Shown here: positions 43,741 through 51,720 of the stretch, piece by piece
How positions within the stretch are numbered: the first letter of the stretch is position 1
Layout: every line of letters starts with the position of its first letter
Origin: an uncultured Eubacteriales bacterium
Lineage (GTDB): Bacteria; Bacillota; Clostridia; Tissierellales; Peptoniphilaceae
Direction of reading: 5' to 3'
Length of the DNA stretch: 64,000 nucleotides
NCBI GenBank assembly: GCA_900540185.1
Contig: UQFH01000009.1
Coordinates: 1-64,000, forward strand
Program-made: the position numbers and the translations under genes
The notes under the pieces: generated by a model
What the model saw: only the letters and a program-made list of their open reading frames with translations
Database searches by the model: none
What the model was told of the DNA's origin: nothing

Positions 43741-43813
43741 TTAGAAAATTTGTTCTTAAAATAAAAAAATCCAAATAATTTTTATCTAAGAACAAAAAAA
43801 GATGATTTTCTAA
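43741..43813 (+). promoter_or_regulatory. Leader hairpin in the 5' untranslated region
   Basis: Outer arms TTAGAAAAT (43741-43749) and ATTTTCTAA (43805-43813) enclose inner arms TTGTTCTTA (43750-43758) and TAAGAACAA (43787-43795). The stem ends 18 nt before the ribosome site AAGGAGAG. It could stabilise the long mRNA or be a regulatory structure. It resembles no riboswitch I know. Confidence 0.6.
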
Positions 43814-43842
43814 AAACGGCTTTAATACGAAAGGAGAGTATT

Positions 43843-46800
43843 ATGAACAAAAGATTTGTTAATACCATTATTAGTGTAGTACTTGCATTAGTTATGGTAG
43901 TGGCACCTATTTCTGTTTTCGCAGAAGACGGTCTTGAAATCAGCGATGTGATTCAAGATGTAAATCCGGAAACAGGAATTGTTGCCGAAGAAGAATTGGT
44001 CGATGATTTATTTGTCGACGAAGCTCCGGTAAATCCGGAATTTAATCGCGTAAGAGCTGCAGGAGATGAAAAGTTCTACGGTTTGCGTGTTGACCCGTTA
44101 AGAGTTAATACAAACTATGACTTGAAAAAAGCTCCTGAATTTTCTCGCCAAGGTGCTCCAAGAAAGTACGATTTGAGACAACAAAATCGTGTAACACCTG
44201 TTAAAAACCAAGGACCTAACGGTTCATGTTGGGCATTCGCAACATACGGTTCAGCAGAATCAGCTTTGATGCCACAAGTAAACGACTTCAGTGAAAAGAA
44301 CTTGAGAAACACTCACGGGTACGACTGGGGTCCGGACCAAGGTGGTACATGGCAAGTTGCATCAGGTTATCTTGCTCGTTGGTCAGGTCCTATCTCTGAA
44401 GCTGACGAACCATATTCACCATATGGATTCACTTCTCCAAGAGGACTTGAAAGAGTTAAGGATATCGACAAGATCATGAATATCCCTGACATCAGAAACG
44501 GTTGGGATACAGAAGGTCTTAAAGATGCTATCATGAGATACGGTGCTGCTTACACAACTATCAACGGAAGCGAATGGTATTTAAACGACAGAACAATGGC
44601 AAGTTACAACCCTGGTAATTCAGGATACGCAAACCACGCTGTAACTATTGTCGGTTGGGACGACGATTTCAGCCGTAACAACTTCGGTATCACACCTCCG
44701 GGAGATGGCGCATGGATTATTAAAAACTCATGGGGTCAAAACTGGAAGTATATGGGTGGATACTATTATGTTTCTTATTTCGACGGTTTTGCAGGAAGAA
44801 GCAATGCTATCTTTAAGATGAAGGAAAAGAAAGCAAACGAATCAATCTGGTACTACGATGATTTAGGTATGACTTCAAACATCGGTAACGGTCAAACAGG
44901 TTATTTCTCAAACGTATTCGGTCCTGTAAGAAACAACACAGATGTATTTGAAGTTGGTTTCTTTGTTCCGTCAAACGGCGCAAGCTATGAAGTTTATATG
45001 ACTTCAGGAAACGGTCAAGTAAGTTTCAACAACCGTACACCGGTTGCAAGCGGTAATATTGAATACGCAGGATATGTAACTGTTCCTATTAGAACATATA
45101 ATGTTCAAGCAGGACAATATTTCGCTCCAATTGTTAAACTTACAACTCCGGGATATTCATATCCTATTCCTATTGAAAATCCGATTGCTTACTATTCATC
45201 ACGTGCAAGAGCAAACAGAAATGAATCATACATTTCTTACAACGGAAGCAACTGGATGGACGTTACAACACAAAGATACAATGCAAACGTATGTTTGAAA
45301 GCTATGACACGTCCTGCAGGATATAATCCGGGACCAAACCCTGAAGTAAAGAAAGTTGATTCAATCAGCTTCAACGAAAATCCACTTGAAATTGAAGTTG
45401 GACAAAGCTATGAATTAAATCCTGTAGTTCTCCCTGAAGATGCAGCAAACAAGACTTTATCATACAGTGTAAATCCAAGTTATGTTGCAACAGTTCAAAA
45501 CGGAGTTATAAAAGGATTGAGAGAAGGTTCTGCAACAGTTACTGCAACTGCAACTGACGGTTCATACAAGAGAGCTACATTTACAGTTAATGTAAAAAAT
45601 AAAGTTGTAAACGTTCCTGTAAAATCAATCGCTCTTTCAGAAACAAATGTAACACTTTCAGCAGGTGCTACAAAGACTATCACAGCAACTGTTTATCCAC
45701 AAAACGCAACTAACAAGTCCATTTCATGGTCAACAACAAATTCAAGAGTTGCAACTGTTTCAGGCGGAGTTATCCGTGCAAACGGCGAAGGAACATGTGA
45801 TATTATTGCAAAGGCTTCAAACGGAGTTACAGCAAGAGCACGTGTAACTGTAGAAAGCGCAGGAAAGCAAGTAACTTATATTTCTCTTACCCCTAACAAC
45901 AAGACAATCTCTGTTGGCGACTCATACAGAATCTCTGCAACAATTATGCCGAGAGATGCAAAGAACCAAACATTGTCATTTGTAAGTGAAAACCCACGTA
46001 TCGCAACTGTTGACAACAACGGAAACGTTCGCGGTATCAGCGCAGGTAAGGTTAAGATTACAGCTACAGCTACAGACGGTTCAAATGTTTCACAAGTTGC
46101 ATATGTAACCGTTACAGGAAACAGCGACAATACAAACCCTATCAATGTTACAACAACTCTTTCAAGCGATGTTGTAAACAGCGGAAACAGCCAAACAATC
46201 ACTGTTAATACAAAGGATAAATACAACAGAAACCTCAAATATACAACAGTTGAAATCGACATTGTAGGACCTAACGGAAACCACATCACAAAATCTGCTT
46301 ATACAGATTACTACGGAAATGCAAGATTCACTATTTCATCTTATGAACTCGGCGTTTCAGGTAAATATACTGTAAATGTTAAAGCAAGCGGTGGAAACTA
46401 TAATCCTGCAAATGATGTAGCAACATTTGAAGTTAACGACGGTCGTCCGACATTCGTAACAACTGTTACACCTGCTCAAAATTCAATTTACAGCAACGGT
46501 TCAATCGCACTTAACATTCAAACAAGCTATGGACAATATGCTATCAGCTATGCTGACATCGACATCGAAATCACAACAGCTGACGGTACAGTTCACAGAA
46601 ACACAGGACGTACAGACTATTATGGTAGAGCAACCTACACATACAAACCTGAAAACGGTCCTGCAGGAACTTACAAAGTTAAGATCACATCTTCAAAATC
46701 AAGTTACCAAAATTCAATCGGTGAAGCAACATTTGAAGTTGTAAAATATGTAAATCCTAAACACTTGACAATTGAATTCACACAAGATAAAGACGAATAC

Positions 46801-49530
46801 CAAATCGGTGAAAAAGCTACTATCGGACTTCAATTGAACTATCAAGACGGAAAACCTGTAAGAACAAACGCTATGAAGATTGTTGTTACAGACCCGCAAG
46901 GAAAAGAATACAAACTTACAAAATACAGCAACTGGTATGGTAAGGCTGAAATCTATGTTACTTCAGACACAACTATGGGTGAAGGCGAATACACAGTTAA
47001 TGTTGTTGCAGACAGATGGGGATATGACGGAGTTAACGAAACATACAAGTTCTACATCGGACAAAAACCTGTAGATCCTGTTGATCCGGTTGATCCGGTT
47101 GACCCTGTTGACCCGGTAGATCCTGTTGAACCTGATGAACCGGAAGAAACCATCTACAAGATGATTGAAACCGACGAAGGCCAAAAGATGATCGAAGAAA
47201 ACAAAAACAACGAAGAATTTGTACTTCTAGACGTAAGAACAAAGGCTGAATACAACGAATCACACATCGACGGATGTATTCACCACGACTATTACGCAAA
47301 AGACCACGAAGATTTCTTAAAAACATTAGACAAAAACAAAACTTATTTGCTATACTGCAGAACACAAGTTCGTTCAGGCGGTACAGCAGAAATGATGAAA
47401 GCCCTCGGCTTCAAGAAAATCTACTGGATGAACGGCGGAATGACCAAATGGTTAAGAGAAAACCGCCCATCAGTATTCCCTGAATATGAAAAAGCACTCG
47501 ATATCAATATCGGAGCTGACAAAACAGCATATGTAAAGGGTTCAACAGTAACTGTAAACGCTAAAGTTACAGACCTTGAAGGAAACTATATTAGAAAATC
47601 ATCTATCGCTCTAAGTCTTAAAAACCAAGACGGAAGAGTTCTTGAAACAAAGACAGTAACAACAGGAAATACAGGAGAAGTTAGCCAAGTATTCACAGCT
47701 CCACAAGAAAACGGAAAATACAGTGTATTTGCAGAAGCAAGCTACAACAACTTCGAAAAGATTACAGGTATTGCAAGTTTTGAAGTTGCAGACAAAGAAG
47801 TAGCATTCAAATCATATGCTGCACGTAAGGCTGAAGGTCAATTCAGACACTTAAAACCTACAGATTTCGAATATGAATCACTCGAAAAATACTACGGCAA
47901 AAACATTCTTCAATACACTGTTAAGGACGCTACTTTAGGCGACCACAAAATCGCTGATCTCATCGACCCGTCAAAGAAAACAGTTCTCGTATTCGGTTAT
48001 CCTGGATGCGGAGCATGTGTTGACATGTGGGAAAAGATGGCTCCACTTCCTCACGATAAATACAATTTCTTAGAAATCGTAACATCAGTTGAAGAAGACG
48101 TAAAATCAACAGTTGACTTTGTAGACAGAGTTCTTAAAGACTTAAATATCGAAAACTTCAGAGACCACATCTACTATGACGCTGACCAAAAGATTTGGGC
48201 ATCACGTCTAGGATTCCTCACAACACCTAACACAGTTATTCTTGACGAAAATGGAAGACTTTTAAATATTGCAGGTCCGCTCGACAAAGACGGTCTATAC
48301 AATATTCTAAAGACAACTGTTGACTTGGATGTTGAAGGCGAAGATGAAACTCCAGGCGAAGTTTACAACTCAACACTCTCACTCTCAGTTGACAAAACTG
48401 AAATCAAAGCAAATGAAACAGTAAGAATGACTGCAATGTTAAGAGATGCATCAAACAATCTTGTAAGAAACACAAATTTAAGATACACTCTTAAATATCC
48501 TAACAACCAAGTTCAAACAGGAACTTATGACAGAAACACAGGATATCAAGGTCAAACAAACTTATACTTCACACCGGACAAAGATTCACCGGTAGGAACT
48601 TATGAAGTTTCAATCGAAGCACTCGACGGAAACTATGTCGCTAAGAAAGAAACTGTAACTTTCGAAGTTGTAAAAGAAGAAGAAAACAACAATGCAAATC
48701 TTACACTCACATGCGGCGGAGACACATTCAAACCGGGTGCAGTAATCAGAATGACATTGTTTGTAAAAGACCAAAACGGAAGTGCAATGACAAACCAACC
48801 GGTTAAATTCACATTCACATATCCTGACGGAAAATCTTACAACTATGACAGAACTACAGACTACTACGGAAGATCAGTTCTAACATTCACAACAAACCAA
48901 TCAATTCCACAAGGAACATACACCATTGAAGCTGAACTCGCAAACGATTCAAGCGCAAGAGCTGCAAGCAAATTCACTATCACAACAGGAAGCAATCCTG
49001 ACCCTTATGAACCGTCATCCGGCGAATTAAGCTATGACGAAAGAGCAAGAAAAGGTGAATTCAACCACTTGAACAGCGGCGACTTGGGACCAAAGCTAAA
49101 AGCTATCTACGGAAGAAATGTTAAGAACTACACATTGACAAATATGAGCGGTCAAAGCGTTACAATCGCTTCACTTATCGACGGCAAACGCCCTACAGTC
49201 ATCGCAATGGGATATCCTGAATGCGGCGGCTGCCAAGGCAGCTGGAGAAGCCTTGTAAACATTGACAAATCAAGATTCACAATGGTTGAAGCAATGACTT
49301 CAGGCAACGCTTACTCAATCAGAAACATCTTGAACAGACTTGGTTTAAGCCAAATGGAACCATACTTCCACTACAACGCAAGAGGATTATTCAACATCGT
49401 AAATTCAAACTACGTACCATGCTTGATGTACCTCGACAAAGACGGCAACGTAACAAACCTCAGCTACTTTGAATCAAACAACCAAGTGCTAAATATTGTC
49501 AATACAATCGGAGATACAATCTCTAAATAA
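43843..49530 (+). CDS. Giant secreted C1 peptidase-rhodanese-thioredoxin fusion
   Basis: The 1895-residue protein has a signal peptide (about 1-27) and a papain-like C1A domain with C129 ('NGSCWAFATYGSAES'), H265 ('YANHAVTIVGWDD') and N295 ('IKNSWGQ'). A lectin-like domain follows (to about 495), then three Big2 domains (about 505-765) and three Ig-like domains (about 766-1075, each with 'TDYYGxA' or 'SNWYGKA'). A six-fold Pro-Val-Asp linker leads to a rhodanese domain (about 1103-1205; 'VLLDVRTKAEYNESHIDGC', nucleophile C1172 in 'LLYCRTQVRSGG'). After another Ig-like domain comes a TlpA-like module with C1389-G-A-C1392. Two more Ig-like domains and a second, paralogous module with C1794-G-G-C1797 end the protein. 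Sulfur or disulfide chemistry is thus attached to a surface protease. Confidence 0.92.
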   Translation: MNKRFVNTIISVVLALVMVVAPISVFAEDGLEISDVIQDVNPETGIVAEEELVDDLFVDEAPVNPEFNRVRAAGDEKFYGLRVDPLRVNTNYDLKKAPEFSRQGAPRKYDLRQQNRVTPVKNQGPNGSCWAFATYGSAESALMPQVNDFSEKNLRNTHGYDWGPDQGGTWQVASGYLARWSGPISEADEPYSPYGFTSPRGLERVKDIDKIMNIPDIRNGWDTEGLKDAIMRYGAAYTTINGSEWYLNDRTMASYNPGNSGYANHAVTIVGWDDDFSRNNFGITPPGDGAWIIKNSWGQNWKYMGGYYYVSYFDGFAGRSNAIFKMKEKKANESIWYYDDLGMTSNIGNGQTGYFSNVFGPVRNNTDVFEVGFFVPSNGASYEVYMTSGNGQVSFNNRTPVASGNIEYAGYVTVPIRTYNVQAGQYFAPIVKLTTPGYSYPIPIENPIAYYSSRARANRNESYISYNGSNWMDVTTQRYNANVCLKAMTRPAGYNPGPNPEVKKVDSISFNENPLEIEVGQSYELNPVVLPEDAANKTLSYSVNPSYVATVQNGVIKGLREGSATVTATATDGSYKRATFTVNVKNKVVNVPVKSIALSETNVTLSAGATKTITATVYPQNATNKSISWSTTNSRVATVSGGVIRANGEGTCDIIAKASNGVTARARVTVESAGKQVTYISLTPNNKTISVGDSYRISATIMPRDAKNQTLSFVSENPRIATVDNNGNVRGISAGKVKITATATDGSNVSQVAYVTVTGNSDNTNPINVTTTLSSDVVNSGNSQTITVNTKDKYNRNLKYTTVEIDIVGPNGNHITKSAYTDYYGNARFTISSYELGVSGKYTVNVKASGGNYNPANDVATFEVNDGRPTFVTTVTPAQNSIYSNGSIALNIQTSYGQYAISYADIDIEITTADGTVHRNTGRTDYYGRATYTYKPENGPAGTYKVKITSSKSSYQNSIGEATFEVVKYVNPKHLTIEFTQDKDEYQIGEKATIGLQLNYQDGKPVRTNAMKIVVTDPQGKEYKLTKYSNWYGKAEIYVTSDTTMGEGEYTVNVVADRWGYDGVNETYKFYIGQKPVDPVDPVDPVDPVDPVDPVEPDEPEETIYKMIETDEGQKMIEENKNNEEFVLLDVRTKAEYNESHIDGCIHHDYYAKDHEDFLKTLDKNKTYLLYCRTQVRSGGTAEMMKALGFKKIYWMNGGMTKWLRENRPSVFPEYEKALDINIGADKTAYVKGSTVTVNAKVTDLEGNYIRKSSIALSLKNQDGRVLETKTVTTGNTGEVSQVFTAPQENGKYSVFAEASYNNFEKITGIASFEVADKEVAFKSYAARKAEGQFRHLKPTDFEYESLEKYYGKNILQYTVKDATLGDHKIADLIDPSKKTVLVFGYPGCGACVDMWEKMAPLPHDKYNFLEIVTSVEEDVKSTVDFVDRVLKDLNIENFRDHIYYDADQKIWASRLGFLTTPNTVILDENGRLLNIAGPLDKDGLYNILKTTVDLDVEGEDETPGEVYNSTLSLSVDKTEIKANETVRMTAMLRDASNNLVRNTNLRYTLKYPNNQVQTGTYDRNTGYQGQTNLYFTPDKDSPVGTYEVSIEALDGNYVAKKETVTFEVVKEEENNNANLTLTCGGDTFKPGAVIRMTLFVKDQNGSAMTNQPVKFTFTYPDGKSYNYDRTTDYYGRSVLTFTTNQSIPQGTYTIEAELANDSSARAASKFTITTGSNPDPYEPSSGELSYDERARKGEFNHLNSGDLGPKLKAIYGRNVKNYTLTNMSGQSVTIASLIDGKRPTVIAMGYPECGGCQGSWRSLVNIDKSRFTMVEAMTSGNAYSIRNILNRLGLSQMEPYFHYNARGLFNIVNSNYVPCLMYLDKDGNVTNLSYFESNNQVLNIVNTIGDTISK

Positions 49531-49538
49531 CAATAACT

Positions 49539-49571
49539 AAAAGACTGCTATAATTTTGTAGCAGTCTTTTT
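49539..49571 (+). terminator. Rho-independent terminator
   Basis: AAAGACTGCTA and TAGCAGTCTTT form an 11-bp stem followed by T-rich sequence, directly after the giant gene. Confidence 0.92.
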
Positions 49572-49583
49572 AGTTTGCGCGCT

Positions 49584-49697
49584 AATTTGCGATAAACGGT
49601 TGATTCCGTATTTTCGTCGTTGCGACATATTTTCCAATATGCCTCACTCCAAAAATACTCCATACAACCGTTTCTCATCAAATTATCATCGCAAATT
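49584..49697. repeat. Palindromic AATTTGCG repeat, copy D
   Basis: This is a 114-nt near-complete hairpin. Its ends are AATTTGCGAT/ATCGCAAATT, its middle arms AAACGGTTG and CAACCGTTT, and its apex GACATATT-TTCC-AATATGCC. On the minus strand it carries GAGTGAGGC-stem-GTCGCA, as copies B and C do on the plus strand, so it belongs to the same family. Confidence 0.8.
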
Positions 49698-49746
49698 ATG
49701 AGACAATTTAAGATTATTAAATTATAGAAGCTTTAAAAAAATTATT

Positions 49747-49768
49747 ATTTCGATAAAGTTATCGAAAT
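49747..49768. repeat. Perfect 10-bp inverted repeat
   Basis: ATTTCGATAA and TTATCGAAAT are separated by AG. It lies in the gene-free 49572-50283 region. It may be an operator or hairpin; no gene is close enough to assign. Confidence 0.5.
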
Positions 49769-49794
49769 GTATAATGTAGTAATCGCAGAACGTA

Positions 49795-49841
49795 GCGGGA
49801 TGGCATACGTTGTGACGTAAGGAACAACGATGTCCTCCCGC
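49795..49841. repeat. Strong GC-rich hairpin
   Basis: Arms GCGGGATGGCAT and ATGTCCTCCCGC (one mismatch, one wobble) and inner arms CGTTGT/ACAACG enclose a 10-nt loop. Its stability is striking in AT-rich DNA. It may be a relative of the palindromic repeats or a structured RNA. The remainder of 49842-50283 holds weakly repeat-like sequence (for example 49880-49905) and no gene. Confidence 0.5.
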
Positions 49842-50181
49842 CAAAAAAAGTCTCGCTCCTAAAATATTTCATCTAACCGTTTCTCATCGAAAAGTCCTCG
49901 CAAATTGGGAAGTCAACTTGAGGTTATTAATTATAGAAACTTGAAAACACAGTCGTGCCGGCGATCAGGTTTTCCGACGCACGAAAAAGAAAACTTTTAT
50001 TTCGTCCGAATAAGAGATAAAAATATGTATCGCCGCCAAAAATGTGCGCAATAAAAATTTATTTTTGCAGCATCTAATAATGATTTCATCAAAAATTTGA
50101 ATAGACAAAAATTAAAGCCTAACACTTTGTATAAACGATTTAATTTAAAATGCGTTTAATTATACTCGATTGAAATATAAA

Positions 50182-50205
50182 AGCCGTCATTGGGCGATAA
50201 CGGCT
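50182..50205 (-). terminator. Possible terminator-like hairpin
   Basis: AGCCGT and ACGGCT pair, and on the minus strand TTTT follows. It would back up the closer terminator of ogt. Confidence 0.35.
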
Positions 50206-50283
50206 AAAATTTTAGGATAGTTTTTCGATTTTGATATTTATGTGCGAACTAAGTTTTTATCTAAAAACATTAGAAAAATTTCC

Positions 50284-50316
50284 AACAAAAAAGAGCCATG
50301 AATTTCATCAGCTCTC
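50284..50316 (-). terminator. Rho-independent terminator of ogt
   Basis: On the minus strand AGAGC-TG-ATGAA-A-TTCAT-G-GCTCT is followed by T6. It begins one base after the ogt stop. Confidence 0.85.
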
Positions 50317-50838
50317 TCAATCTTCAAAAAATTTCACCATATTCGCTCCTTCAAGCGCGAGGAGCGATATTTTTTTATCCATTCCATATCTATATCCCGT
50401 CAATTTACCGTTTTTCCCGACAACTCGGTGGCACGGTATTATAATTGCAATCGGATTTTTCCCTATGGCTCCGCCAATCGCCTGTGCGGACATTCGGGAA
50501 ACATTTTTGATTTCCGCGATTTTTCCTGCAATTTCTCCGTAGGTCGTCGTTTTTCCGTACGGAATCTCAAGAAGCAATTTCCAAACGAGCTTTTGAAATT
50601 CCGTTCCCGTCGGATTTATAGCAGGAATGTACCCCGGATTTTTTCCCGAAAAATATATGTCGAGCCATCTCTTCGCCTCTTTTATCCCGCTCGTTTCTTT
50701 ATATTTCTTGTCGCTCAGCACTTCAGCTTCCGACTCTCCCTTAAATCGAAGACCCGTAATCTCCGTTTCGTCCGATGTAATTATGATGGCTCCAATCGGC
50801 GACTTGTATTCAAAAATATATTCCATAGATTCATCCAA
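50317..50838 (-). CDS. ogt: Methylated-DNA–[protein]-cysteine S-methyltransferase
   Basis: Ogt repairs O6-alkylguanine by irreversible transfer of the alkyl group to its own cysteine. The 173-residue protein has the acceptor C136 in 'IIPCHRVVGKNGKLTGYRYG', the wing-helix 'GTEFQKLVWKLLLEIPYGKTTTYGEIA' and 'SAQAIGGAIGKNPI' with the Arg-finger position. The start could be ATG 50838 or 50826; neither has an ideally spaced ribosome site. It lies 21 nt downstream of an AlkA-type glycosylase gene, forming an alkylation-repair operon. Confidence 0.94.
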   Translation of the reverse strand: MDESMEYIFEYKSPIGAIIITSDETEITGLRFKGESEAEVLSDKKYKETSGIKEAKRWLDIYFSGKNPGYIPAINPTGTEFQKLVWKLLLEIPYGKTTTYGEIAGKIAEIKNVSRMSAQAIGGAIGKNPIAIIIPCHRVVGKNGKLTGYRYGMDKKISLLALEGANMVKFFED

Positions 50839-50859
50839 TTTTCAAACCCCTTCCGGAAG

Positions 50860-51510
50860 TTATCCTTTATTTTTCGGCGCATAATCTCTCATTTCGGGAA
50901 TCGCGCCTCCCGAGACCGCCCAAAGATAAAGACTTGCGACGCTGCAATAAGGGCTATATCTCTTCTGATATTTCTCAAAAAGTTTTCTGTCAATTTTTAG
51001 GTGGTGATACACCATCCTAAGCCCCCTTTGTATGCCGAGGTCATCGAAGCTAAGTACATTCGGTCTCTCGAGTGAAAAGAGCAGTATCATTTCCGCAGTC
51101 CAAACGCCGACGCCTTTTAAACTCGTCAAATATTTTATAAGCTCGTCGTCATCCATCTTCTCAGCCGCTTCTATGTCAAATTCCCCCGTGTGAACTTTTC
51201 TCGCAAAATCTCTTATATATTCAACTTTTCTTAATGAAATTCCAAAAGAGCGAATCTCATCCGCCCCGGCGTTTAAAATCGTCTCCGGCGTGACACACCC
51301 GAGACAATTTTTCATCCTTTCCCAAATTGTCGCCTGCGCTTTTGTTGAAATTTGTTGGCCGACAATGTGGTGAACGAGTGCGGAAAAAAGCTCCGGCTCC
51401 GTCTCTCTTTCGATAAAGCCGACTTTTTCAATAACTTCCGCAAGTTTCTTGTCCTTATTTTTTAAATATGAAATCTCTTTTTCACCGTATTTAAAATACA
51501 CTGTCCTCAC
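50860..51510 (-). CDS. DNA-3-methyladenine glycosylase II (AlkA-type HhH-GPD)
   Basis: The 216-residue enzyme excises alkylated purines. The helix-hairpin-helix 'LTSLKGVGVWTAEMILLFSLERPNVLSFDDLGIQRGLRMVY' contains the catalytic Asp (FDDLGIQRG), and 'HHIVGQQISTKAQATIWERM' is the usual N-terminal core helix. It lacks the Fe-S cluster cysteines of the MutY/Nth branch. It forms a two-gene repair operon with ogt. Confidence 0.92.
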   Translation of the reverse strand: MRTVYFKYGEKEISYLKNKDKKLAEVIEKVGFIERETEPELFSALVHHIVGQQISTKAQATIWERMKNCLGCVTPETILNAGADEIRSFGISLRKVEYIRDFARKVHTGEFDIEAAEKMDDDELIKYLTSLKGVGVWTAEMILLFSLERPNVLSFDDLGIQRGLRMVYHHLKIDRKLFEKYQKRYSPYCSVASLYLWAVSGGAIPEMRDYAPKNKG

Positions 51511-51611
51511 CTCAAGAAAATTAATTTATCTTTATTATATTATATATTTCTAAAGTTCGAATTTCAAACAAGTCTCAATGCATAGATTTTAGCAAAAATC
51601 CAGATTAACCA

Positions 51612-51650
51612 AAATATTTCATCCAATCCTTTTCTCACAGGACCACGCAA
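51612..51650. repeat. Fragment of an intergenic repeat
   Basis: AAAATATTTCATCCAATCC followed by TTTTCTCA closely matches 49859-49886 (AAAATATTTCATCTAACCG, then TTTCTCA). It is probably a degraded relative of copy D. Nothing else is visible in 51511-51677. Confidence 0.45.
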
Positions 51651-51677
51651 TAATCATAAACTTCTAAAAAAATGCAA

Positions 51678-51708
51678 AAAAATACTCCCGAAAAATCGGG
51701 AGCATTTT
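51678..51708 (-). terminator. Rho-independent terminator of the SLH gene
   Basis: On the minus strand CTCCCGA-TTTT-TCGGGAG is followed by a T-rich tract, 13 nt after the SLH gene stop. Confidence 0.9.
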
Positions 51709-51720
51709 ATACAAATTCAA

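Noticed and set aside
47071..47130. Tandem short DNA repeats, considered as a CRISPR-like or regulatory array
   Set aside because: They encode an in-frame Pro-Val-Asp linker in the giant protein and have no spacers.
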